DNA from: an uncultured Opitutales bacterium
GTDB lineage: Bacteria; Verrucomicrobiota; Verrucomicrobiia; Opitutales; Intestinicryptomonadaceae
DNA length: 53,156 bases
Assembly (NCBI GenBank): GCA_900547395.1
Contig: URGP01000015.1
Location: 1-53,156, forward strand
Direction: 5' to 3'
Shown here: positions 8,944-18,404 of the stretch, piece by piece
Position numbering within the stretch: position 1 is the first letter of the stretch
Layout of the letters: each line of letters starts with the position of its first letter
Position numbers and translations under genes: made by a program
The notes under the pieces: generated by a model
Seen by the model: only the letters and a program-made list of their open reading frames with translations
Databases searched by the model: none
What the model was told of the DNA's origin: nothing

Positions 8944-10836
8944 TTACTCCCCTTCCTCATCGGAAATTTCTTCCGCGCTCGGAAATTCCGCGCCCCTTAC
9001 CGCGCGCCAATACGCCAACGCCAAAAAGGAATTCATGCGCCAGCGGGCGTCTTCCGAACAGTCTATGCTCTTTACATCCCGCAAGACGCCGTCATAAACC
9101 ACGCAGTACGGATTGAGAGGCTCTACCTCCCGCTTTTCTCCGAACATCGAAGTTCCCCAAGCCTTGTACTCAAACCCTTTGTCCGCCAACAGCTCAACCA
9201 ATGTCGGAATGATGTCGATATGCGACGTAAAGCCCAATTCATTTTGAAGCCCCGCATCCTCTATCGGCTTGCCCGTGAAAATCAAGGGAACGCACATCTT
9301 GTATTCGATGTCGTCTTCCAAGTACTTCGGAGTAAGACGCGCATTGTGGTCGCCCGTTATTATAATCAAGGCGTCCGAATATTTCGCGCGAATGTTGCGC
9401 ACAAAATCGCCGATGGACTTGTCGGCATACCACATGTGCTGAACCTTGTTTTCGAGAGGGCTGTCGATGACGTTGGGGCACCCTTCCTTTTTCAAGTCAA
9501 CTTCGTACGGAGGGTGGTTTGAAACAGTCAAAATCACGTTGAAAGTCGGGCAGTCGAGCTTGCGGTCAACAATGTAGCGATAAAATTCCTTGTCAGGAAC
9601 GCCCCATTCATACTGAAAATAAAGCGGGCTGATTTCGTCCCCCCCAACGGCTTCGTCAAAACCCATTTTCTTGCAGAAAGAGCCAATGTCGCACCAAGAC
9701 ATCGCCGCGCCGCAAAAAAAGCTCGTCTTGTAGCCAAAACTTTTCATCAAATTGGCAAGCGCAAAATCGGTCGGATAATCTTTTATGCAACCGGGGGAAA
9801 GAACGGCAAAAGGAATGCCGCCCAAAATGCAGGTGGTTGTGTCGGAAGTGCCTATTCCCGCGGAGACCGCGCGTTTGGAAGAAAGCCCCTTTTCGCAGAG
9901 CTTCAAGGTTTCGGGCATTAAATTGCGGCTTTGATGCTGCGGCGCAAGAGGCCACGCAGAATGGCTTTCCGCAATGATTAAAAATATGTGCGATGGCTTC
10001 GATTTAAGCGGAGAACCCTTTGCAACGCGCTTCAACCCGTCGTCAATGTTCTTAAGTTCGCGCCCCCCGCCCAAAAGGGAATTTGCAATGCCGCGAAGCT
10101 CCGATTTTTTCACGTTGAAAAAGCTTATGGAATCTTCAAACGTCAGAAATTCAAAGTGCGTTTTAAGCTCGAAACGCAGGCAGTACGCGGAATTGGGTAT
10201 CAAATTGTTCAAAAACGGAGACTCCGAAATTACCGCGCTCGTGGGAGTCAGCGGCTCGCCGTCGAAATCCGCGCCCATCATGCAGAACGCGCAAAGCGGG
10301 GCGCAAAGCGCAAACGCCGCGATTTTCGTGCGCATTCTGTTAAAAACGGCGCATTTAGACGTCCGCATGTAAACGAATTTCACCGAAAGATAAATTAGGA
10401 ACGTGCAGACCAATATTCCCAAAAAGATGGGAAATATAGGATAGCTTTTCACTATCGTCATCATAATCGCGCGGAAGTCGTCGTAAAAGATGCCCAGTAT
10501 CCACTGGTTGAACTGGCTTTTGTACTCGTAAAAAAAGCAAATGTTCAAAACCGCCAAAAACAGCGATAAAGAAAGAATAAAGACATTGTATGAAATCTTC
10601 GCCTTTTCAATCCAACGCCCGTCGCGCCAAAAAATCGCAATGAAAGTCAAAACAAACGAAGGCAATATGAGATAAGACGACGTCATCAAATCAAACCGCA
10701 CTGAAAGCCAAAGCCACTTGCCCGTAATAAGCTCAATCTTATCCGCGCCGAAAAGCAAAAGCAATGCCGCCCTGCCGATGAAATATACCGCAAACAGCTG
10801 GCAAAATAAAATCAAGTCTCTTATCAAATATTTCAT
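8944..10836 (-). CDS. Membrane sulfatase-family phosphoglycerol transferase (LtaS/OpgB-like)
   Basis: A 630-residue inner-membrane enzyme. About five transmembrane helices fill residues 1-190, and a periplasmic sulfatase-fold domain follows. Metal and catalytic motifs can be traced: IIAES for the first metal-binding glutamate, GIGTSDTTTC carrying the likely nucleophile threonine, SNHPPY and TGDHNA. In lipoteichoic-acid synthases and OpgB, this set transfers phosphoglycerol from phosphatidylglycerol to a glycan or lipid. EptA-like phosphoethanolamine transferases are close relatives, so the donor is not certain. The adjacent dgkA supports a diacylglycerol-releasing reaction. The C-terminus is acidic. 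Confidence 0.8.
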   Translation of the reverse strand: MKYLIRDLILFCQLFAVYFIGRAALLLLFGADKIELITGKWLWLSVRFDLMTSSYLILPSFVLTFIAIFWRDGRWIEKAKISYNVFILSLSLFLAVLNICFFYEYKSQFNQWILGIFYDDFRAIMMTIVKSYPIFPIFLGILVCTFLIYLSVKFVYMRTSKCAVFNRMRTKIAAFALCAPLCAFCMMGADFDGEPLTPTSAVISESPFLNNLIPNSAYCLRFELKTHFEFLTFEDSISFFNVKKSELRGIANSLLGGGRELKNIDDGLKRVAKGSPLKSKPSHIFLIIAESHSAWPLAPQHQSRNLMPETLKLCEKGLSSKRAVSAGIGTSDTTTCILGGIPFAVLSPGCIKDYPTDFALANLMKSFGYKTSFFCGAAMSWCDIGSFCKKMGFDEAVGGDEISPLYFQYEWGVPDKEFYRYIVDRKLDCPTFNVILTVSNHPPYEVDLKKEGCPNVIDSPLENKVQHMWYADKSIGDFVRNIRAKYSDALIIITGDHNARLTPKYLEDDIEYKMCVPLIFTGKPIEDAGLQNELGFTSHIDIIPTLVELLADKGFEYKAWGTSMFGEKREVEPLNPYCVVYDGVLRDVKSIDCSEDARWRMNSFLALAYWRAVRGAEFPSAEEISDEEGE

Positions 10837-11001
10837 TTGTAAAATTAAGGCGCAGTAAAGAATTTGTTAAAAATTCGCAAACATGCAAACCTGTGCATTA
10901 TCTTTAAAACTAATAAACTAAATCGGAAATTTCAAACCTCTTCAAGAAAAATCAAATTTTGTGCTTTTCAAAAAGCAGCAAAACAATCTAATCTGAAAGC
11001 C

Positions 11002-11487
11002 ATGCAATACAAAGAAATAAGAAGAAAAGACAGAATTTGGAATTCGGAAGAATCCGACGAACTGCTATCCAATGCAGAATACGGATTTTTGGCATTCGCC
11101 GACGAAAATTCAGGATACGGAATTCCAATAAGCTACGCCCGCGAAGAAAACAAGCTCTACTTCCACTGCGCGCCCGAGGGCAGAAAGCTCGAAGCCTTAA
11201 AAAACTGCGCAAACGTGTCGTTTGCAGTTGTCGGGAAAACGAGAGTCCGCCCGAATGAATTTACGACATCATACCAAAGTGTCATTGCTCAAGGTAAAAT
11301 CTCGCAAGTTTTCGAAGAAGAGGAAAAGCGCAAGGCACTGCGCCTTCTATTAAAAAAATATTCAAAGGGCTTTGAAGACATCGGGGAAAAATACATAGAT
11401 TCTTCCATCGGAAGAACGGCAGTGCTTAGGCTCGACATCGAGTTTGTCTCCGCAAAGACAAAGGGCGAAAAGAAAATGCAAAAATAA
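11002..11487 (+). CDS. NimA-like FMN-binding split-barrel protein
   Basis: A protein of about 161 residues of the pyridoxamine-5-phosphate-oxidase-like fold. It matches the nitroimidazole-resistance group: MQYKEIRRKDRIW opening, EYGFLAFADE, GYGIPISYAREENKLYFHCAPEGRKLEAL, then VSFAVVG. Relatives bind FMN or another cofactor and reduce or sequester small molecules; the physiological substrate is unknown. I start at ATG 11002, because the 46 residues that could precede it are lysine-rich and unrelated to the fold. It is convergent with the GT25 gene, four bases between stops. Confidence 0.82.
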   Translation: MQYKEIRRKDRIWNSEESDELLSNAEYGFLAFADENSGYGIPISYAREENKLYFHCAPEGRKLEALKNCANVSFAVVGKTRVRPNEFTTSYQSVIAQGKISQVFEEEEKRKALRLLLKKYSKGFEDIGEKYIDSSIGRTAVLRLDIEFVSAKTKGEKKMQK

Positions 11488-11491
11488 ACGC

Positions 11492-12238
11492 CTACCTGCC
11501 CAAAAGCCTGCCAAAATAAAAAAGTCTTAAAGGCATAATGTAAAAATACCTGTAAAAAAACACGCTCACTCTCCTGTAAAAAGGGAATTTAGACTTCTTT
11601 TTTCCGTATCCGCCGATGGAAGAACCTCTTTTTTCCTCTTCAGAGGGAGACGGGAAAACAGAATATTGACGGATGTTGTACTTGTAAAACTTAACCATTT
11701 CGTGGTCGAACGGAACAGTCATGGGCAAAAGCTTTTCGACCAGACTTTCGGCGGCTTTGCGGTTTACAATATACGCCCCCGATTTTTTCTTTGAAAAGAG
11801 GGACGCAACAAGCTTGTATTTGCCAAACAAGCCGCAAACCTTGACATTGCCCAATCCCTTGTCGGAAGCGGCGTTGAATTTTATGAAATCCCAACGGAAA
11901 TCAAGAGCCAGAACACTCTCCAAAACCTTTCTGAAATCCGAATTGAAAACCATGTCGTCTTCGAGAATAAGCCCATGCTTCTTTCCCGATTTCAGAAAGA
12001 GCTTCAACGCCTCATAATGGCTCAAATAACAGGCAATTTCATTCTTGTTTGTAAATTTTCCCATATTGCGCCTGAAAGCCGCCTCATTGAAAATCCCGCC
12101 GTTTATTTCCAAACTTTTGCCTTCAACCGCAGGCATTCTCACATAATCCAAGCCCATTTGCCCCAAACGCGCGGAAATGCGGGACAGACGCTCCGTATCG
12201 GAATTCAAATTTATCAAAATAATTTGAACATCATCCAT
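11492..12238 (-). CDS. GT25-family glycosyltransferase (LPS/LOS outer-core type)
   Basis: A 248-residue cytoplasmic glycosyltransferase of family 25. Signatures: N-terminal IILINLNSDTERL, the NEIACYLSHYEAL block, the acidic metal site GLILEDDMVF, then SGAYIVNRKAAE and PFDHEM. Such enzymes add galactose or glucose to lipooligosaccharide in many Gram-negative bacteria. The C-terminus is very basic and aromatic, suggesting membrane association. It is encoded alone, with its start 152 bp from tRNA-Glu on the other strand. The acceptor cannot be predicted. Confidence 0.85.
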   Translation of the reverse strand: MDDVQIILINLNSDTERLSRISARLGQMGLDYVRMPAVEGKSLEINGGIFNEAAFRRNMGKFTNKNEIACYLSHYEALKLFLKSGKKHGLILEDDMVFNSDFRKVLESVLALDFRWDFIKFNAASDKGLGNVKVCGLFGKYKLVASLFSKKKSGAYIVNRKAAESLVEKLLPMTVPFDHEMVKFYKYNIRQYSVFPSPSEEEKRGSSIGGYGKKKSKFPFYRRVSVFFYRYFYIMPLRLFYFGRLLGR

Positions 12239-12390
12239 AAAACGACAAAATACAACTTAGTAGTTCCATATTTAATAACGGATTGAAGCTGTCAAAATTA
12301 AAAACATAAAATAATTTGGATTTTTTTTAAAAATTTTTCTTGCAAAATCAAAAAGCATTCGTATCGTATATAAGCTTTAAATCGAGCTAC

Positions 12391-12467
12391 GTCCCTATCG
12401 TCTAGCCCGGTTAGGACATAAGATTTTCATTCTTACGACCGGGGTTCGAATCCCCGTGGGGACGCCA
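12391..12467 (+). tRNA. tRNA-Glu (anticodon TTC)
   Basis: A full cloverleaf: acceptor GTCCCTA paired with TGGGGAC, anticodon arm TAAGA-TTTTCAT-TCTTA with TTC in the loop, T arm CGGGG-TTCGAAT-CCCCG, and an encoded CCA at 12465-12467. The 3' half together with the following terminator is copied again at 12660-12714. Confidence 0.95.
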
Positions 12468-12503
12468 GCTTGAAAAATTACCGCAGGAAACTGCGGTTTT
12501 TTT
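12449..12503 (+). repeat. 55 bp direct repeat, copy 1 (tRNA-Glu 3' end plus terminator)
   Basis: This segment runs from the T-loop of tRNA-Glu through the CCA, the linker and the terminator T-run. It is identical base for base to 12660-12714, offset 211 bp. Confidence 0.9.
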
Positions 12504-12504
12504 T
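12479..12504 (+). terminator. Rho-independent terminator of tRNA-Glu
   Basis: The stem ACCGCA-GGAAAC-TGCGGT is followed by eight T. It starts 12 bases after the tRNA CCA end. Confidence 0.85.
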
Positions 12505-12659
12505 GCGTCCCAAGGGGATGAGAACCCTTGGGGTTCGACGCCGAAGGTGGCGCGAAGCGACAGCCTGAGACGGTGGCTTTTTGCATTCGCAAAAAGAGCC
12601 GAGCGTAGCGAGTGCCGAGACGGCGCGGATTTTGTAAAGCAAAACCAAGCCGCGAGCAC
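12505..12659. repeat. Hairpin-array element, copy III, between the two direct repeats
   Basis: A gene-free 155 bp insert made of palindromes: CCCAAGGG-GATGAGAA-CCCTTGGG at 12509-12532, CGCC-GAA-GGTGGCG, CGCGAAGCG, TTTTTGC-ATTC-GCAAAAA, the 29 bp block 12593-12621 (identical to 2034-2062), and GCGCGGATTTTGT-AAA-GCAAAACC. It is bounded exactly by the 55 bp repeats, as though inserted at, or duplicated with, the tRNA tail. Confidence 0.65.
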
Positions 12660-12714
12660 AATCCCCGTGGGGACGCCAGCTTGAAAAATTACCGCAGGAA
12701 ACTGCGGTTTTTTT
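12660..12714 (+). repeat. 55 bp direct repeat, copy 2
   Basis: The second copy of the tRNA-Glu 3' segment, including the CCA and a working-looking terminator with seven T. No 5' half of a tRNA precedes it, so it is not a second tRNA gene. Confidence 0.9.
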
Positions 12715-12724
12715 GTGTTTGACG

Positions 12725-12790
12725 GGAATGGCATAAATTGCATTTGCAATTTACCCAAAGGGCAAGCGAAGCGCAATGAATTACTGCGGA
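12725..12790. repeat. Hairpin-array element, short copy IV
   Basis: GGCATAAATTGC-ATTT-GCAATTTA is followed by CCC-AAA-GGG and CAAGCGAAGCGC. It has the same order of parts as 2270-2310, with arm changes on both sides of each stem. The remaining bases up to tRNA-Thr are AT-rich and show no gene. Confidence 0.5.
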
Positions 12791-12890
12791 AAATAGAAGG
12801 ACTTAAATTGTCCCTGAAAGGCTAAGACAAAAGAATTGAAAACGCAAAAGAGTCCATTTTCGGGAAAATTCTTGTTTGTTGATTTTTTTC

Positions 12891-12922
12891 TTGAAATCGA
12901 AGAAAAAAACGCATTGTATTTT
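12891..12922 (+). promoter_or_regulatory. Candidate promoter of tRNA-Thr
   Basis: TTGAAA at 12891-12896, an 18-20 base gap, and a TGTATTTT -10 region at 12915-12922, about 38 bp before the tRNA. The spacing is slightly long, so this is tentative. Confidence 0.35.
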
Positions 12923-12959
12923 ATCTTTAATTTTAATCGTTTAATGACGGTTTAACTCC

Positions 12960-13032
<73 letters not shown>

Positions 13033-13042
13033 TTTGTTTTTG

Positions 13043-13081
13043 AAGCCTGTTTAAGATTTTTCTTGCAGGCTTATTTTTTTG
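13043..13081 (+). terminator. Terminator after tRNA-Thr
   Basis: AAGCCTG (13043-13049) pairs with CAGGCTT (13066-13072), followed by a T-run. The following 210 bp up to the next gene are AT-rich with no recognisable element. Confidence 0.7.
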
Positions 13082-13294
13082 CAAGAATGCGCCCGCGATA
13101 ATTTTTCGTGCCCCTAACTATTACAGGACAACTTTTTCGGCGTCTTTTAAAGAAACAAATTGTCTTGAACTTTATTTATAAATCTTTTGAATTCAAAGGG
13201 AAATCTAAACATTATTTTATCGGTTGAAAAAGGCTGTTTGCAATGCCAAATCAACGAGAAAAAACTGCGAAAAAATCAAAGCTTTCCCTAAAAA

Positions 13295-16200
13295 ATGACA
13301 ATCCCCATTGTATTTTGTTTTGACAGACGAATAATATTAGGCGCATCTGTGGCAATCAAAAGCCTTATTGAATGCGCAAAGCCCGACACAACATACGACA
13401 TCAGAATTTTTCACTCGGACATCCCTGAAAAGACACAAAGCGCGTTGCGGCAATTAGTTTTTAACACGCGCCATAAAATGAAATTTCACTTCATAGACGA
13501 AAGTTTGTTTGCGGATGCGCCTTGCAATTCCGGTTCATGGAAAAGAAATGTTTACTACCGCCTCTTAACTCCGGAAATTCTTAAAGAATACGACAAAGCC
13601 ATTTATTCGGACGTCGATGTTCTTTTCAAAAAGGATTTGCAGGAAGTTTTTTCCGCCGACATTGAAAATTTTGAAATTGCTGCCCCTGCGACATGCACCA
13701 CCCAAAGCATAAAAGAATACAATCCCAAACGCTTTTTTAAAGAGAACAAAAACGACAAAAATTACATTTCCTCGTTCATACTGTTTAACAACAAGAGAAT
13801 GAGGGAGGAAAAAACCGTGCGGAAATTTTTTGACACCATTGACAAATTCAAAGACAGGCTGGTTTACTTTGACATGGATGCGTTAAATCTGACCTGCACC
13901 AAGATAAAACCGCTTCCGCTCAATTATACCGTATTTGAATCTCTCCTTGAATATACCGACCCCACGAAAATCAGCGAATACAACGTACTAAAATCCCTTT
14001 ACTCCGTTGAAGAATTAAAACAAATGGCGCAAGATCCCGTCATAATACATTATGCGGGCGCGCTCGGCAAACCATGGCAGAGAAAATGGATTCCCGAATA
14101 CTACAAGGAGTACATTGACAAGCTTCCAAAAAACCTTGTAAGACACACGCTAAGAGATTTAAGAAAAAAATATTTCGGGAAAAACAAATTTCCAGAACAA
14201 CACTTCGATGTCGCTCTCGTAAACTTTTTTCATTCGCAAAATCACGGCGCATGCCTTACGGCTTACGCGCTCCAAGAATTGATTAAAGATTTGGGATATT
14301 CCGTGGCGTTCGTAAATGAATTTGATGTCAGAGACAAATACAAACTAAGCTTTGGAACATTGTTTGCAAACCGCTATCTACGGAGAGCCCCCAAGTTTAA
14401 CAACCTAAAAAGAGCGGGTGAAATTGCCGACATTTTCATTTCAGGCTCCGATCAGATTTTCCGCCCCGAATACTTGAAAAAATCAAAAAACAGAAACTTG
14501 TTCCTGTTAAATTTTGCCTCCCCCTGCGCCAAAAAAGCCGCATTCAGCGCAAGCTTCGGCATTGGAGAAGAAGAGATAAAAAAATCCAAACAATCAGTTG
14601 TAAAAGAAATTAAAAAATCGCTTGAAACTTTTGACTATGTGTCAACAAGGGAGCTATCGGGAACGGACATTTGCAAAAATATTTTCAACATATTTTCAGA
14701 GCAAATAATAGACCCCGTATTTTTGCTTGATAAAAAGCGTTTCGAAGAGCTTGCCGAAAAATCCGAAAAGGATTTCAAAGGCAAAATCGTTGCCTATCTT
14801 TTAAACGAAACCGAAAATGCGGAAAGCCTGCTTAAAGAAATCGGGGAAAAATACAATCTTCCCGTCTGCAAAATGAGCAGATTTGAGTACTCTGTGGAAG
14901 ACTGGCTGAAAGCTTTCATGCAGGCGGAATATATAATTACCGATTCTTTTCATGGGAGCTGTTTTCCGCTGATTTTCAACAAAAAGTTTATCGCCATTGC
15001 GAACAAAAAAAGGGGGTCGGCAAGATTTGATTCTCTCGCAAAAATATTTAATTTGGAAGAATGTTTTATCGGCGGCATTCAAGATTTGAAAAACGCAAGC
15101 TTTGCCGAAATAAATTGGGAAAAGGTAAACCGCACAATTTCCGAAGAAAAAGAGCGCGGCTTGGAAGCTTTAAAAGAGGTTTTAAGGCTAAAAAAAAACA
15201 ATTTCATAACAAATAACTGCACGGGATGCGGAGCGTGCAGCAACGCATGCCCTTTCGGCGCAATAACAATGCGCGAAAACTTTGAAGGTTTTTTATACCC
15301 GAGGGTTGATTCAAAAAAATGCACGAATTGCGGCTTGTGCCAAAAGACATGCCCCACAAACTCTCCGTCGAAAAACGCAAATTTTGAAAATCCGCAATGC
15401 TACGCCGTGATGGCGGACGATTTTGTGCGAATGTCGGGAGTGTCGTCGGGCGGAGCGTCAACAATAATGATGGATTATTTTTTGAAAAACGGAGGCTATG
15501 TTGTCGGCGCAATATACGATGATGAATGGAAAGCCATACACAAAATTTCAAACAAAGAAGAAGATTTAAAATTATTCAAAGGCTCAAAATATTACCAAAG
15601 CGACACATTAAACGTTTACAAAGAAACGAAAAAAATTCTAAGCGAAAACAAGCCTGTTTTATTCACGGGAACACCATGCCAAATAGCGGGCTTAAAAAAC
15701 TTCCTGAAAAAAGACTGCGAAAATTTAATAACGGTTGACATTGTTTGCCATGGAACGCCGTCATACAAAATCTTTAAAATGTTTTTGGAAAACGCCGTGC
15801 CGCAAGACGAAAAGATAGAGAGCATAAATTTCAGGGACAAAAAGCGCGGCTGGAATTCCGAATTTACGGTTTCCATAAAAACTGAAAAGTCGGAATACAA
15901 CAGCAATTCAAGCCAAAACCCGTTTGTCTCCGCCTTCCTTAAAAACTTGTCCATAAGAAAATCGTGTTTTACCTGCCCCTTCCAATCCACTCCGAGACAG
16001 GGAGATATAACGATTGGCGACTTTTGGAAGGTGGCAAAATATAAAAAAGATTTGGACGATGGCAAGGGAACTTCAATATTGCTTGTAAATTCCCCAAAAG
16101 GGGCAGTTTTTTTCGAAAACATAAAACATCTTTTCGCGCGTTCGGAAAATACTCCGTACAAAGCCGCAATAAGAGGGAATTCCACCCTCGTAAAGCCTAC

Positions 16201-16300
16201 GAAATTCAATCCCTGCCGAGATGAATTTCTATTAAGCCTCACAAAAAACAATTTTAACGAACTGGTAAAAAAATATTTGAAAAACAAATACAAGGGGTAA
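13295..16300 (+). CDS. Three-domain fusion: GT8 glycosyltransferase, polysaccharide pyruvyl transferase, FrhB-like ferredoxin oxidoreductase
   Basis: A 1001-residue protein joining three enzymes usually encoded separately. Residues 1-285 are a family 8 glycosyltransferase: the [18 protein letters not shown] start, metal-binding DVD at 106-108, and H252-Y-A-G..GKPW. Residues 300-600 are a polysaccharide pyruvyl transferase (WcaK/CsaB type): [18 protein letters not shown] at 383-389 and [13 protein letters not shown] at 549-561. Residues 640-690 hold two 4Fe-4S clusters (C642, C645, C648, C652; C676, C679, C682, C686), and 700-990 match the FrhB N and C domains ([23 protein letters not shown]). 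All key residues are present, so each part may be active. The adjoining acyltransferase suggests surface-polysaccharide synthesis. The electron partner and the product are unknown. Confidence 0.88.
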   Translation: MTIPIVFCFDRRIILGASVAIKSLIECAKPDTTYDIRIFHSDIPEKTQSALRQLVFNTRHKMKFHFIDESLFADAPCNSGSWKRNVYYRLLTPEILKEYDKAIYSDVDVLFKKDLQEVFSADIENFEIAAPATCTTQSIKEYNPKRFFKENKNDKNYISSFILFNNKRMREEKTVRKFFDTIDKFKDRLVYFDMDALNLTCTKIKPLPLNYTVFESLLEYTDPTKISEYNVLKSLYSVEELKQMAQDPVIIHYAGALGKPWQRKWIPEYYKEYIDKLPKNLVRHTLRDLRKKYFGKNKFPEQHFDVALVNFFHSQNHGACLTAYALQELIKDLGYSVAFVNEFDVRDKYKLSFGTLFANRYLRRAPKFNNLKRAGEIADIFISGSDQIFRPEYLKKSKNRNLFLLNFASPCAKKAAFSASFGIGEEEIKKSKQSVVKEIKKSLETFDYVSTRELSGTDICKNIFNIFSEQIIDPVFLLDKKRFEELAEKSEKDFKGKIVAYLLNETENAESLLKEIGEKYNLPVCKMSRFEYSVEDWLKAFMQAEYIITDSFHGSCFPLIFNKKFIAIANKKRGSARFDSLAKIFNLEECFIGGIQDLKNASFAEINWEKVNRTISEEKERGLEALKEVLRLKKNNFITNNCTGCGACSNACPFGAITMRENFEGFLYPRVDSKKCTNCGLCQKTCPTNSPSKNANFENPQCYAVMADDFVRMSGVSSGGASTIMMDYFLKNGGYVVGAIYDDEWKAIHKISNKEEDLKLFKGSKYYQSDTLNVYKETKKILSENKPVLFTGTPCQIAGLKNFLKKDCENLITVDIVCHGTPSYKIFKMFLENAVPQDEKIESINFRDKKRGWNSEFTVSIKTEKSEYNSNSSQNPFVSAFLKNLSIRKSCFTCPFQSTPRQGDITIGDFWKVAKYKKDLDDGKGTSILLVNSPKGAVFFENIKHLFARSENTPYKAAIRGNSTLVKPTKFNPCRDEFLLSLTKNNFNELVKKYLKNKYKG

Positions 16301-16301
16301 A

Positions 16302-16790
16302 ATGTCGCTTTCAAAATTTTTAAGAAAATTCATTTATTCAAAACGCCTTAAAAAGACGGGCAAAAATTTTTACATTGCCGAAAAAGTCAAAATTTTCTCC
16401 GCAAAAAACATGGAAATCGGAGAAAACGTTTGGATAAGCCCTGGCTGTACATTTGGCGCAACAGGCAGTTTAAAAATAGGGAATAATGTTGTAATAGGCC
16501 CCGAAGTTTTCATATGGACCGACAACCACGATTTCCAAAAGCCCGACCGCCTGCCATTCAACAAAGCAGTAATCAAAAAACCCGTAATAATAGAGGATAA
16601 TGTATGGCTTGGCGGAAGATGCTGCATTGCGCCGGGTGTCAGAATAGGCGAAGGCGCGGTGGTTGCGATGGGAGCAGTGGTAAGCAAAGATGTTCCGCCA
16701 TGCGCGGTTGTCGGCGGCAATCCCGCAAAAATCATAAAATACAGGGATATCGACCAATATTATATGCTGAAAAACAAACAAATATTCTAA
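16302..16790 (+). CDS. Left-handed beta-helix (hexapeptide) acyltransferase
   Basis: A 162-residue O- or N-acetyltransferase of the WcaF/LacA type that should use acetyl-CoA on a sugar. Hexapeptide rungs run from about residue 37 ([35 protein letters not shown]), the active-site loop NHDF follows, and a second set of rungs ends at [14 protein letters not shown], the family C-terminal signature. Its ATG lies one base after the stop of the fusion gene, with AAGGGG just upstream, so the two are almost certainly co-transcribed and act on the same glycan. Confidence 0.88.
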   Translation: MSLSKFLRKFIYSKRLKKTGKNFYIAEKVKIFSAKNMEIGENVWISPGCTFGATGSLKIGNNVVIGPEVFIWTDNHDFQKPDRLPFNKAVIKKPVIIEDNVWLGGRCCIAPGVRIGEGAVVAMGAVVSKDVPPCAVVGGNPAKIIKYRDIDQYYMLKNKQIF

Positions 16791-16821
16791 TTTTCATTTA
16801 GAACCTGTTGTCTTTAAATAA

Positions 16822-18240
16822 TCAAAATATCAGCATTTGAAGCATAAACGTGCCGATTCCCGCAAAGAACCCCAAGAGCGCAACCAATGTTATATTCTTC
16901 AAATACCATAGAAAATCTATTTTTTCCAAGCCCATCACAACTACGCCCGCCGCCGAGCCTATTATGAGAATGCTGCCTCCCGTTCCCGCGCAGAATGTCA
17001 GTAGCTGCCAGAAAGTGCCGTCTTGGACAAAGTGCGACAAATACTCGGGATTTGCCGAAGCCTGAACCATTTCGGGAGAGGCAATCGGGTACATACCCAT
17101 GGAGGCGGCGACAAGCGGAACATTGTCAAACACCGAAGAAAGCAGTCCGATTATCGTGTTAATCAAATATGTGTTATGCACTTCCTTGTCCAAAAAATTC
17201 GCCGCCGAATGCAAAACGCCGACGCTTTCCAACGCCGCAACCGCCATCAAAATCCCCAGGAAAAACAGGATTGTCGGCATGTCTATTTTTGTAAGGATAA
17301 AAGGTATTCTGCGCATTCCGTGCGAAACCGTGCGCCTGAACAGATTGTAAATAATTTCGGAAAATATCCAAAGAAAGCCCAAAGAAAGCAATATCCCCAT
17401 AAACGGAGGCAAGTGCGTGATGGATTTAAAAACGGGAACGAAAATAAGTCCGCCGACGCCGCAAATAAAAATCGAAAGCCTGAACCTGTAAGGCAGATGG
17501 TGCTCAGCCTCTTCGTAAGTTTCGACTTTGTCCGGAATTATCCCGCCTTTTATCTTTTTTGAAAGAATTGCAAGGGGAACGAGCAACGACACTAACGACG
17601 GCAAAAACAAATGTTCTAAAAGCTTTGCGCTCGTGACGTTTTCGTTAATCCAAAGCATTATCGTCGTGATGTCGCCAATGGGAGACCATGCGCCGCCACT
17701 GTTTGCCGCTATTACGACTACCCCGCCGAAAATCCACCTGTCGGTCCGCTCGGGCAAGAGCTTTCTTATAAGCATTACCATTACAATAGAGGTTGTCAAA
17801 TTGTCTAAAACGGAAGATAGGAAAAAAGACAAAATGCCGACAATCCACAGGAGTTTGCGCTTGTTTTTTGTTGTTATGCGCTTTGTGATTATCGCAAATC
17901 CGCCGTGCGAATCTATAAGCTCGACAATCGTCATTGCGCACAGCAAAAAGAACAGTATGCTCGAAATGTCCCCCAAGTGGTTTAAAATCTGATAGTTTCC
18001 CACAAACGAGTTCACTTGCGATGAAAGGCTGTTCTTTAACGCCTCGGGATGGAGCTTCAAGAAGAAGTCAAAACTTTCCTTGTTGATTTCGACAATCTGC
18101 GCATCTCCTATGAAGATGTACATCGTCCACAAAATAACCCCCAAAGTAATCGCTGTTGCCGACTTGTTTATCCTCAACTGATGCTCCATTGCTATGGCAA
18201 TATAGCCAAGCATAAAAACAACAACCATTAGCGTAATCAT
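16822..18240 (-). CDS. nhaD: Na+/H+ antiporter NhaD
   Basis: A 472-residue inner-membrane ion transporter of the NhaD group in the arsenite-permease (IT) superfamily, with about twelve hydrophobic helices. Characteristic segments: GDISSILFFLLCAMTIVELIDSHGGF, LSSVLDNLTTSIVM, ANSGGAWSPIGDITTIMLWI, VFDNVPLVAASMGMY and GTGGSILIIGSAAGVVVMG. NhaD exports Na+ or Li+ in exchange for protons. It is transcribed towards the acyltransferase gene, which is convergent 31 bp away. The region upstream of it is a 200 bp gap shared with the divergent KDO operon. Confidence 0.9.
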   Translation of the reverse strand: MITLMVVVFMLGYIAIAMEHQLRINKSATAITLGVILWTMYIFIGDAQIVEINKESFDFFLKLHPEALKNSLSSQVNSFVGNYQILNHLGDISSILFFLLCAMTIVELIDSHGGFAIITKRITTKNKRKLLWIVGILSFFLSSVLDNLTTSIVMVMLIRKLLPERTDRWIFGGVVVIAANSGGAWSPIGDITTIMLWINENVTSAKLLEHLFLPSLVSLLVPLAILSKKIKGGIIPDKVETYEEAEHHLPYRFRLSIFICGVGGLIFVPVFKSITHLPPFMGILLSLGFLWIFSEIIYNLFRRTVSHGMRRIPFILTKIDMPTILFFLGILMAVAALESVGVLHSAANFLDKEVHNTYLINTIIGLLSSVFDNVPLVAASMGMYPIASPEMVQASANPEYLSHFVQDGTFWQLLTFCAGTGGSILIIGSAAGVVVMGLEKIDFLWYLKNITLVALLGFFAGIGTFMLQMLIF

Positions 18241-18404
18241 ATAGACTAACCCCGTTTAATTAAGAGAATTTAACGAAAAAACAATTTTTTCATTTAAACG
18301 TTTGCTTCAAAGCGCGTCAAGACAAACTTAATGTTTTTCGCAAAGTGGCGGGCAAACAAAAGTCCCTTAATTCCCATGTTCACAAGTAAAGCATTGACGA
18401 GCGT

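Noticed and set aside
12660..12714. Second tRNA-Glu
   Set aside because: Only the 3' part from the T-loop onward is present; the acceptor 5' strand, D arm and anticodon arm are missing.
12449..12714. tRNA-Glu repeat as attachment site of the recombinase at 32036
   Set aside because: The recombinase is almost 20 kb away with core genes in between, and no copy of the repeat lies near it.
12395..12776. Two minus-strand frames of 88 and 121 codons over tRNA-Glu and the hairpin array
   Set aside because: They are antisense to the tRNA and contain the duplicated tail twice; the apparent internal protein repeat is only the 55 bp DNA repeat.
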